Positions 36,314 through 45,976 of a stretch of DNA of 64,000 nucleotides are shown piece by piece. A program made the translations under genes and the position numbers. Every line of letters begins with the position of its first letter. The stretch's first letter is position 1. Where the stretch lies: contig OW051496.1 of NCBI GenBank assembly GCA_932521035.1, positions 6,138,001 through 6,202,000 on the forward strand, read 5' to 3'. The notes under the pieces are model-generated. The model searched no databases. It worked only from the letters and a program-made list of their open reading frames with translations, and was not told where the DNA came from. The stretch comes from Oscheius dolichura. Its lineage: Eukaryota > Nematoda > Chromadorea > Rhabditida > Rhabditidae.

Positions 36314-38279
36314 TTAGTGGTTTAGTGGTTCGGTCTGGTTTTCGGTAACCAATGTGACACGTCCGGAGGTATTTTTAGCTGCCTTGATTTTGTCATCTAA
36401 AGCCCTGTTCGCGCGTTCGGCCTCCAAACGTCTGTAGATAGGCTTGAAAAAGATGACGAGGACAACAACGAGACACGATGCAAGTACGGAGAACACCTGA
36501 AGATTACAATACAAACAATAATCTATATCTCACCAAAATGGAAATCGTATTATCTTTAGGTTCATTGATGGTATCTTCAGCATTTAGTTTACAAACTTGA
36601 TGGTCCCACTTCGATGCAGGAAGAGGTCTAGCGAAGTACTTCATAATAGCTACATAGATAACACTTTGTATCTACAAGTATATGTTACAAAAAAAGCAGT
36701 AAAAATGGTGAACCTGCCCAGAAAGGACAATAAGACCTGTAGAGGTAGCTTCAGAGACTGGGAAAGTGCATTCAGAGGCAAGTTCCAAACCAACAGGATA
36801 AGTAGCCAAACCGAGAATACCAAACAGGAAACATGCGGTTGCAATGAAAATATTTAAACCTGTGTGTAGTGTCAGCTAAAAGTAAACTATAAAATAAACG
36901 TTCCAAAAAAGCGTACCTGGAGGAATATGAGGCCAAACACTACGGCTAAGCCGAGACAAATTTTCATAGTTTCTTCATATAATTTGGTTTTATCAACAAA
37001 TATTCCGCTTCCAGCAGCACCAGCAACACCTCCAAGGATCATCAAAGCAGCGCAGAGGCCAACAAATGTATTGTGGTAACCAGAAGGACAGAGCAGCTCC
37101 TATAATAATAAAATACTTTACAGTCTTGTGTATAGAAATTTGATTAAAACGAATCTAACCTGCATAATAGTGTAAAGACAGTTAAACATTCCGATGCCTC
37201 CTCCCATTACTACGAAAAGCAAGATGTACGCCTTGTTTTTCATACAATCTTTCAATCCTGGAAGGAAATCCATTTGTGGTTTACTAGCACTATATGTGGG
37301 TGGGATTTTAGGTTCACTGCTAGTAACACCAACCTAAAAAAATAAACCATTACGGTAATTATATACAACTTACGGTAGCTAAAACCATGGCGATAAAAGA
37401 TGGCACAAATGTAAAGATATTGAGATAAACAATATGTTCTGGCTCTTTGACCATCTGCGGGGCAATTATATTTGCCATCAGCACTCCAAGAGGATTTGAC
37501 ATAACACCAATAGTTGTGGCCAAAGCACGCTGGGTATCAGGAAACCAAGAACCTGCGACCTACAAAATACTAAAATGTTGGCATCTGTGCCTTTTTTTAC
37601 CTTTGTGGGTAGGAACATAATAAAAGGGTAAGCTATAGCTGCAATAGCTTGCCCTGTCAGTCCTACTGGAAAACGGATACCATCAGGTAGAAAAGAAGAA
37701 ATAAGTCTAATCAATCCTCCAATACCGTTTGTCCATCCTAGAATATACAATACCTAGACATACAAGGAATAAATATACCGGCAATAAGAATAGCGGAACG
37801 AAGTCCAAAACGACGTCCAGCCCACATAGCAAAGAATCCTACAGGTATTGTGCACAGCATGTAAATCATAGAAAACCTGTACAAAATAAAAAGTTATAAA
37901 AAGAGTATAAAATACCAAGCAGCAGCACCTTCTCCATAAAAAGTGTTGGCAAAATTAGAAACGGGAGCAAAAGCAATCCAGGACATGGTATTTGTGTTGT
38001 TGAGCAAAGCTACAACTGCCAGAATGAGCCATCGTCTGGGGTAAACTCTAAACGAAAAGAAATAACTTTCATATAACGGAACTTACTTGAGCTGCATCGG
38101 CTGATTACCCTCAGCCTCGTCCAATGCTGTGTCTTCATCGACCTTCTGCAAATAAAACTTTAGATACGAAACATGTTTTAGTTTTATATTTCCTCAAAGT
38201 ATAGACCACGATCCTCTACCTTATATAACTCATCGATGGGAATTATATCCTCTTCGTTCCCCACTGATTTCTGTGACAT
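36314..38279 (-). CDS. major facilitator superfamily transporter, SLC49A3/MFSD7-like
   Basis: A 12-helix membrane protein. ATG 38277-38279 begins MSQKSVGNEEDIIPIDELYK, an acidic cytosolic N-terminus. TM1 follows YPRRWLILAVVALLNNTNTM and SWIAFAPVSNF, which matches MFSD7 (LLNCSNATLWLSFAPV) better than FLVCR or DIRC2. Next are FSMIYMLCTIPVGFFAMWAG, then RRFGLRSAILIAGILN, and NGIGGLIRLISSFLPDGIRF. AGSWFPDTQRALATTIGVMS is the family's conserved loop (WFPxxxRxxAT). The C-terminal half includes KAYILLFVVMGGGIGMFNCL and TYPVGLELASECTFPVSEAT. The tail is basic and ends TENQTEPLNH. Substrates of SLC49A3 are not firmly established; relatives carry haem, choline or pyridoxine. About eleven short exons, AT-rich. 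Confidence 0.85.
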
Positions 38280-38842
38280 TTTTAATTCTGTAAATGTGCT
38301 ATGTATTTTTGTAAAAGGAGTAAACGAAAAAGAAAGCGTAGGAACGATTCAACAGGGCTACAATCTGTTTTAACATAAAAGCAGAAGAAGCAGTAAATCA
38401 ATACATGAGCGAAAGTAAACAAATGAACAGGTGAGTCAACAGCGATCTGAGCGAGCGTCCCCTTTGTGCGCTTTAAAAATATCGATACGACTGACTACTG
38501 CTCTATCAGTTTTCTGGCAGCAGTCTCTCAGAAACTCGCGAATAAGTTTTACATATTGGTCTAATGTTATTTTGATGTAGAGGACGTGCAACATTAGAGG
38601 TTAAAAATATATTATAGTATTTGTTTGTATAATTGCCATCACTGCTTCCGATACTTCACTAGCAAAGTAAGAAAGCAACAAAAAAAACATGGCAAAATGA
38701 CAAACCTTGACATCTTTCATTTGGATCTCGATCACCTCGGGACTTATAACATCTTCCTTATCTTCTGTCATATTTTCCTAGAAAATAACAATGATTATTC
38801 GAATATATAGAAATGTTTTTTGAAAAATAATATAGAATTTTT
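38280..38842. other. AT-rich intergenic region between minus-strand genes
   Basis: No gene supported. A 61-codon plus-strand frame at 38625-38810 has no resemblance to known families and is antisense-free but composition-poor. Probably the transporter's upstream region. Confidence 0.4.
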
Positions 38843-39351
38843 CTAGAACGAGCTTTTATTTTTTTGTAAATATTGTTGAACTTTGAGGGCTGCTATCTTA
38901 CCCACAATAAAAACAACTTGCAAAAAGTACACAGAGATTATTTGGTAAATATATGTGGAGAATTTATACTTCTTTTGAGATGTTGTAGAAAAGAAAACAA
39001 AAAAGCCTAAGAAAAGAAAGCCAAATCCGAGTAAAGCAGTTGTTTTCAAATGAGGTTCAAAGCGAGAAGAACGTGGCTCTCCCAAATCGACGCGGCCGTG
39101 TTGATAAAAATAGACAATGTGTGAATGGAAGGGGATCTCCGCCTTGGGAGATTGTTTTGATGGAGGGAGAGAGACAGCAGATACTTCTGGGCATGAAATA
39201 GCCGGGGTGGGCAGATAAAGCACAACAAGACAAGGATGTTGCCTAGAAAGGGGAGGACTGTTGTGGCCAACCACTGTGCCCACAAAATGCTATCGATCCA
39301 GATCCGATAATATCTAAAGGTCGAATAATGTTTACTCTCTTTGCATTCCAT
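38843..39351 (-). CDS. hypothetical membrane protein with two C-terminal hydrophobic segments
   Basis: A 41 nt GT...AG intron (gtgggcacag...tttctag, about 39240-39280) joins MECKESKHYSTFRYYRIWID to a long open frame. The frame ends with two hydrophobic segments, TTALLGFGFLFLGFFVFFST and QIISVYFLQVVFIVGKIAAL, and a Lys-rich tail. The stop is at 38843. An alternative without the intron (reaching 39046) gives a different hydrophobic start (LATTVLPFLGNILVLLCFIC) but then stops early. The family is not recognised. It is divergent from the first M20 gene with only about 110 bp between starts, so the two may share a promoter. Confidence 0.4.
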
Positions 39352-39459
39352 TGGCACCTTTTCTCCTTACGAGAACCGTCTGCTTTCGCTTTACACTCGC
39401 CGATAAAAAAGGTACCGCTACTTTCCAGGACAGCCGTCTTCTCACCTTTCGCTGCCAAA

Positions 39460-40724
39460 ATGAGCAATACTGAACTGGAGTCTCTTCTGCTGAAATACAT
39501 GGCCGTCGAGAGCACCACGGGAAACGAAGGTCAGTTTATGATATGTGATAATGAATATCGCGGGATACCAGGAGAATTTGCCGAAGTCGTGGCGAATGAC
39601 CTGGAAGCGGCCGGCTGGGAAGTGAAGAGGCAGCCGCTCGTTTCCAATCCTAGAAGGGTCAACATTCTGGCCACCCGAGGCACTGCAGGTACGTGGCCAC
39701 ACTGTCCGGTGAACAAGGGACACAGAGAAGAAATTGATGTTCAACACCCATCTGGACACGGTTCCGCCCTACATCCACCCCTCCCAAGACGAGACGAACA
39801 TCTACGGACGCGGCAGTAACGATGCCAAAGGTAAACGGGGCCTGTCCCCCCAAGAGACCCTTTAGGACAGTTGGCTTGTATGATCTCTGCTGCCAACGAG
39901 ATAGCCGAGCGGAACCCGTCTCTCGCCGAACAGATGGCGCTTCTTTTCGTGGTAGGGGAAGAGGTCGACCACGTGGGGATGACCGAGGCAAATAACATGT
40001 TGGACTTCGGGATAGACTACCTCGTGGTCGGAGAACCAACAGAACTGAAATTCGCCACCATCCAAAAGGGAGCACTCAAGGTGATTACGGGAGAAACCAA
40101 AGAGGAGGACCCTGTCCCTAGGTTGTCCTCAAAACGACGGGAACCGCCGGCCACTCGGGATATCCCAGTTCGGGGGAGAGCGCCATCCACAAGCTGGTAC
40201 CCATATTGAATGAGATTCTCGAACACTCGTGGCCCAAAGATAAGACAGTCGGTATGGATTGAATAGTATTCCGTAGCCACTCAATTATAGGAGACACCAC
40301 GCTGAATATCGGGCTGATCAAAGGAGGACAGGCCCAGAATGCCTGGGCGGCCGAGGCCGAGGCCAATATTTTCTTCCGGGTGACCACGTCGGTGGCAGAC
40401 ATCGAGAGACAAATGAAGCAGATCATCAGAGGTTAAGATCCAAGTTAAGAGGACCCCCGTTTAGAGAGGTGTCACTTCGACATACTGAGCTGTAATGAGC
40501 CGGTGATCCTGGACGGGGCACCACTGGACGGACTGGGCGAGGACCAGGTGGCCTTCAATACGGATCTGCCCTACTACTCGCACCTGGACAGACTCAAGGG
40601 GAAGTTCCTCTTCGGAGCCGGGTCGATCAAGAATGCCCACTCGGCCGACGAGTTCATGCCCAAGAATGAGCTGCAACTGTGTAGAGATGCTCTGATCCAG
40701 CTGGTTGAGAAACTCCTCAAATAA
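39460..40724 (+). CDS. M20-family metallohydrolase (acetylornithine deacetylase/ArgE-like), copy 1
   Basis: ATG 39460 gives MSNTELESLLLKYMAVESTT. The dinuclear-metal site is complete by family comparison: HLDTVPP (His and Asp of HxD), GRGSNDAKGQ (bridging Asp), VVGEEVDHVGM (catalytic and metal Glu), VVGEPTELKF (third ligand region) and a C-terminal GAGSIKNAHSADEFM (His ligand before xxDEF). The dimerisation lid includes VLKTTGTAGHSGYPSSGESA and DTTLNIGLIKGGQAQNAWAA. Length about 350 residues, seven exons. Family members hydrolyse N-acyl amino acids or dipeptides. The exact substrate is not inferable, though the short form and GEPT motif resemble ArgE-like deacetylases. TAA is inside AATAAA (40720-40725). 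It is followed 116 bp downstream by a related copy in the same orientation. Confidence 0.88.
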
Positions 40725-40725
40725 A
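40720..40725 (+). terminator. AATAAA polyadenylation signal overlapping the stop codon of M20 copy 1
   Basis: The last codons read CTC AAA TAA AC, placing the stop within the hexamer. Confidence 0.5.
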
Positions 40726-40840
40726 CTGTCTCCTTGTCCTTGATCCATATTTTACTTTTCTAAGACTTCTCCCAAGTAATGGCCACTTCCCGATCAGGTT
40801 TCGGTCTTTTATCGCCCGCGCCCTCTCCCCATTGCGGGCC

Positions 40841-42144
40841 ATGCTGCCCCCGGTGGAAGAACTCGCCGTCAAATACACCGCTATCGAGTCGATCACCGGA
40901 AATGAAGGTACCTGTCTCCCCCCTTTTTACCCCAATATATTCCAGGAAAACTAGCAGAAGTAGTGGCCCAAGATCTGGAGGGGTCGGGCTGGCAGGTGAA
41001 GCGGCTCCCACTCTCGACTGACCCGACCCGAGTGAATCTAGTGGCTACGAGAGGAGCAGGATGTAAGTTGGGAGATTGGCTGGAGACAACTGTGACCACA
41101 GCTAAACGACTAGTTCTGAATACCCATCTGGATACGGTACCTCCCTTTATCCCTCCGAGGGAAGACGCGGACAACATCTACGGGAGGGGCAGCAATGAGA
41201 CGAAGGGACAACTGGCCTCGATCATAACGGCAGCAAACACCCTGGCCGAGAAGAACCCTGCCGTCGCCGAGCAGATGATCCTCCTCTTTGTGGTCGGAGA
41301 AGAGATCGACCACATCGGAATGACGGTGAGTAGAGAGGAGGCTGGAGGATGGCGGACATTCAGGAGGGAAGTAGGCACGTGGGAGACGAGGTGGAATACC
41401 TCGTGGTCGGTGAGCCGACGGAACTGAAATTCGCCACCATCCAAAAAGGGGCATTGAAGGTGATTTCTAGAGACAGATAGGAAGGCCCTGTCCCTAGGTT
41501 GTCCTCAAGACGACGGGAATCGCCGGCCACTCGGGATATCCCAGTGCTGGAGAAAGCGCCATCCACAAACTCATTCCAGTCCTCAACGACGTCCTTTCCT
41601 ATTCCTGGCCGTCGGAAGCCACCAAAGGTTGCTATATCCCTTTTTGTGATGGGTATTTCAGGAGACACCACGCTGAATATCGGGCTGATCAAGGGAGGAC
41701 AGGCCCAGAATGCGTGGGCCGCCGAGGCCTCGGCCAATATTTTCTTCCGAGTGACCACTTCTGTCGACGATATCCTCAATAGACTCAACTCTATCGTCTC
41801 GGGTATTCGTCTGGTTAGATCTCCTAGATAATTGTTATATTTCCGGTCGTTGTAATGTGGAGACGCTGAGCTACAACGAGCCGGTGACTCTCAGTCCCTC
41901 CCCACTGGCCGAATTCGGAGAGACCCAGGCCGCCTTCAACACGGATATTGCCTACTATCACGGGCTGAGCAAACTCAAAGGTCTGCCTCGTCTAGAAGAC
42001 ATATAACATAACATATTAGGGAAGTTTCTGTTCGGAGCGGGGTCGATCAAGAACGCCTTCTCGGAGCACGAATTCATGCCGAAGAAGGAGATCCACATCT
42101 TCGTCGATGCCCTGATCAAACTCATCCCGAAACTGTTAGAATAA
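40841..42144 (+). CDS. M20-family metallohydrolase-like protein, copy 2, with altered metal ligands
   Basis: The start is ATG 40841 (MLPPVEELAVKYTAIESITG). It is colinear and highly similar to copy 1: LNTHLDTVPPFIPPRE, VVGEEIDHIGM, VVGEPTELKF, VLKTTGIAGHSGYPSAGESA and DTTLNIGLIKGGQAQNAWAA. Two predicted metal ligands differ. The bridging Asp in GRGSNDAKG is Glu here (GRGSNETKGQ), and the C-terminal His (AHSADEF in copy 1) is Phe (AFSEHEF), with a His displaced by three positions. Introns also differ from copy 1 (see findings). One intron near 41805-41829 is only about 25 nt if its AG acceptor is taken literally; it would insert a few extra residues before CNVETLSYNEP. TAA is in AATAAA (42140-42145). 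It may be a catalytically changed or inactive paralogue; this is inferred from the substitutions. Confidence 0.85.
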
Positions 42145-42145
42145 A
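42140..42145 (+). terminator. AATAAA polyadenylation signal overlapping the stop codon of M20 copy 2
   Basis: The last codons read TTA GAA TAA AA, placing the stop within the hexamer. Confidence 0.5.
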
Positions 42146-43443
42146 AGTTTTTAAAAGTCAGTGCTCGGGGAGGAAGGAGTCCTCAAGAGTGGCGTGGTCT
42201 TTGCACATGACGAGATGCGTCTCGGGGGCCAGCTGTTCTCGGCCGCCTTCACCCCCTCTTCCCACGAAGATGACACGTACAAACGGTTTTAATCTGTCTG
42301 TATCGTGTATTTTCCCGTTCCAGAAAAGAAAAGACAGGCCGAGATAACCGAAAATGGCCAAAAACGACAAAGCAGTCGGCTAGGGCATATGCATAAGGTG
42401 GTGACTTCGACAAGCCAGGTGGGGACATTCTCCGGCGCGGGAATCTCGTTTGCAGGGACTCTCCTACGCTCGCCGTGGCCTTCTCCCCCCGTTGAGTGCG
42501 GCATCTTCGAAGCTCGCTCTAGGATCCACACGGCCACTCGTGCACCCATCCGAATCCCGGCGGCGAGCCTGCTCCCTGACGAATCCGGACGCTAACCTGT
42601 GAGTTCTTTTTGACCTGTTTAGGCCCGTGAAATATGCGGCCAACTTCATATTCGTTTGTTCTTGGCAAAGATTGGCCATATCTGGGGGTGACTCACGTAG
42701 GCGCGGAATCCAATCGACTTTTTTTTGCAAGGGACTAGGGAAATTCACTTGGGGAGGATTGTTGCTCGTCTGCCAGAACGGGGATCCCAGACCGGGGGGA
42801 AGTCTTTTGCACGGGGCCCCCCGACTTTTTGGCAGTTGACAGGATATGCCAAAGAGCAATTTCCTGCGAGGTCTCTATTTGTTCATTGTGCGAGTGGCCC
42901 CGCCCCCCGCTGTCTGATCTAGCTCCTACTGTGACCTAATTCGGGACTTTTTAAACAACTGCCATTACCGCCTCCGGCGTCTGTTGTCGCAGCTGGGAAT
43001 GGCGACGCCTCTACCCAGGCAGTGAGTTCTCCTCCTTTCCCATTAGAATTGATACCTTTACTCTTGGGCCACTTTGAGCCGTTAGGGACACGTCTCCATC
43101 TTATGAATAGGGCTGGTAGAGAAATGGGGGAAATTTCTAGATAGACGGGCGAGGTAGATAAGTTAGCCCGAGTCGCATTTCGAGTAACGGCATATTTGTT
43201 GACGCTTTTACTCTTATGAGTCTAGATGGAAAATGAAATCGCCCCGATTGGTCCGCGGTGCCCATTGTCTTCCGAGTGCCCCTCCACCCCCTGTCGCCTT
43301 CGAAGAGATTCCCCCAGATGCGATTATAGTGCTCATATTCCTCAGGAGAGAGAATAATCCCCCATGTATAAAAAAGAAAAATCCATCTCCACGTGACCGG
43401 AGCTGCCGATTAGTTGGCTCGTCTCGCTCCTGCCTGCTCGGTC
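42145..43443. other. intergenic region upstream of glutaminase
   Basis: About 1.3 kb. Overlapping frames on both strands at 42289-42859 are antisense to each other and show no family resemblance. No gene supported. Confidence 0.45.
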
Positions 43444-45826
43444 ATGCGTCGTCATTCTGAGGTTCCTAGTCGTCCTTCCGCCTTCCGGGGCGAGCGTAAA
43501 GTGTCATTCCTGGCTCAGCTGCCGACGACTAATGGGAGTATCGAGGAGGCCGAAGAGGAAAGGTCCTCCACCACCTATGCACATCGTGTTTACACCTATA
43601 TCACGTCTAAAATGTAGGGGGGCCGACTCCTGTCGCTCTGTCCCCGGCTAATCCATCCATTTTCAGTCTCATGAGGGAGAACACCGTACTGCCGCCGGCC
43701 ACGCTGGTCTGCCGCTCCATGTCGTACGATGCCCGCTACAGAACTCAGCTCCAGGACAGTATCTTCGATCTGTATCGCGACGAGGCCACGGACAAGATCT
43801 TCCTGCCTCGCTTCTTCAAGGTTTGTCGTTGATTCATTGCCGGAATTATGCACGAGCAGCAATGTCCCGAGAAGGGGTAATCCCCCGGCTGAAGCTGACG
43901 TTTTAGAGTCTCGTGGAGGCCGGCATTAGGAAGGATGATCCCCGACTGGAACAGATGTTGAAACAGGTGAAGGAGGCCGGCCACCTGGAGGAGGAGGTCC
44001 TCTTCGACAACGAGCACCTCTACCTGGACAAGGAGTCCTTCAAGAGGTTTGTAGTCCGCCCGCCCCGGCCGGTGGAGCATGTCGTGGCGTGTCTTTAGGA
44101 TGGATGGCGACATCTACAACGAGCAGATACGACAGATGATGTACTTCGACCGGGACACTTTCAAAAAGTGTGTCTCCCTCCTTTTCCTCGGTTCACAACA
44201 GATATAACTACGTCTTTCCAGATGTGTAGGCTCCTCAATTGGCGTAATCGGCAAAGCTCTGAAACACCAGTTGGTGATCCCCGACTGGCCCCGTTTCACA
44301 TCCATAATCACGGAGATTTTCGAAGAAACACGACAGTATAACGATGGAGAGGTAATCCTTTTTCTCTACTCTGTAACTTATGGCTTCCTTTAGCTGGCCA
44401 CGTACATTCCCCAGTTGGCCAGGGCCAATCCCCAGTCCTGGGCCGTGTCCATCTGTACAATCGACGGACAACGCAAGAGCTGGGGAGACGCCTACAAGTC
44501 TTTCTGTCTACAGGTTCGCCCTCTTCTTCTCTCCCATTTCTATCCATTTTTAGTCGGTGTCGAAGCCCTTCACGTATGCCCTTGTCCACGACGAGATCGG
44601 GCCCGAGAAGTTGCACACTTTCATTGGCCAGGAGCCGAGTGGCCGCCTCTTCAACGACATCTCCCTCGACTACAATAGTGGTTTCGCCTCTTTCACATAA
44701 TCCGATGGAAATATTCAGAGAAGCCACACAATCCGCTGATTAATGCCGGGGCCATAGTGGTCACATCACTCATGAAAATGGGAGCATCCCTCTCGGATCG
44801 GTTTGATTTTGTCCGTCCCCCTCCCCTGGCCATCTCAGACTCCCCCTTCAGGCTATCCGTCAACTGCGTCGTTTCTGTGGCACGGGCTATGTCGGCTTCA
44901 ACAATGCCGTCTTTCTCTCGGAGCGGGAGACGGCCGATCGAAACTACGGTAAGATCTAATGGTGGAAGATGTTACGCATTGTCTAGCCCTGTCCTACTAC
45001 ATGAGGGAGCACGGCTGCTTCCCGCCGGACACGAATCTCCAGGACACGCTGGACCTCTACTTCCAGCTGTGTTCCATCGAGACGAACTGCGACACGATGG
45101 CCGTGATGGCGGCCACCCTGGCCAACGGAGGAGTGAATCCCCTGAACGGGGAGAGGATCATCAACAACCGAGCATGTAGGGATGTCCTCTCGCTGATGTA
45201 CTCCTGTGGAATGTACGACTGGAGCGGGCAATTCGCCTTTCAGGTAAGACCACCTCCTCCTTTTCCCATCTAGCAATCCTCTCTTTCAGGTAGGATTGCC
45301 AGCCAAGTCGGGTGTCAGCGGGGATATGATCATTGTGGTGCCGAATGTCATGGGCATTGCCATCTACAGTCCCAGGTTGGATAATTTGGGCAACACGGTG
45401 CGGGGAGTCAAGCTGGCCGAAGCCCTCATCCAGAAGTTCAACTTCCACAACTACGACAGCCTGGTCTACTCGGACTGCCAGAAGATCGACCCAAGAAAGT
45501 CCATCCTTGAGATGAGCCAGGACAACTCGCACAAGTTCCTCTACGCGGCCAAGACGGGCGACATCTCCGCCATCAAGCGCTTCCTCTTGCTCGGGTTGAA
45601 CATCCACGACCGGGACTATGACGAGCGGACGGCCCTCCACATAGCGGCCAGCGAGGGTGACATCGGCTGTCTGCAGTTCCTGTTGACGAAATGGAAGGAG
45701 TCGCCGGAGCCGAAGGACCGTTTCGGGAAGAGTCCCCTCGACGACGCCGTATTCTTCCAGCACGAGGGCTGCGCCGAGGTGTTAAGACAGGCGGCCGAGA
45801 GGTGGAAGATCGCCGAACAAGACTGA
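43444..45826 (+). CDS. GLS: glutaminase (kidney/liver-type, with C-terminal ankyrin repeats)
   Basis: It converts glutamine to glutamate and ammonia, normally in mitochondria. ATG 43444 begins [20 protein letters not shown], a basic, Ser/Arg-rich N-terminus suited to mitochondrial import. A helical N-terminal domain follows ([20 protein letters not shown]). The serine-beta-lactamase-like core has [20 protein letters not shown], then [20 protein letters not shown] with the catalytic Ser-x-x-Lys (SVSK). [35 protein letters not shown] and [20 protein letters not shown] also match. Two ankyrin repeats follow ([20 protein letters not shown] and [20 protein letters not shown]). About ten exons. TGA at 45824-45826, AATAAA at 45837-45842. 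It is convergent with the nuclear receptor gene. Confidence 0.95.
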
Positions 45827-45836
45827 ATAAGCCACA

Positions 45837-45842
45837 AATAAA
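45837..45842 (+). terminator. AATAAA polyadenylation signal of the glutaminase gene
   Basis: Eleven nucleotides after the TGA stop; consistent with very short 3' UTRs in this genome. Confidence 0.5.
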
Positions 45843-45976
45843 TATTTAATCAGATACACTGTCAGAGCTGGACCAGAAGAGTGATTACACGGGGACAAGA
45901 CTACACGGGGAATGAGATCAACGGGGTTTGTATGGGGGAGGAGGAGGAGGATAGGGGAAGGGGAATGTACAGACAG

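Noticed and set aside
39460-42144. M20 tandem pair as an operon
   Set aside because: Each copy carries its own AATAAA at the stop codon and the 116 bp gap shows no sign of trans-splicing that can be seen here; simple tandem duplication suffices.
42289-42859. overlapping plus and minus frames between M20 copy 2 and glutaminase
   Set aside because: They are antisense to each other, lack any motif, and look composition-driven.
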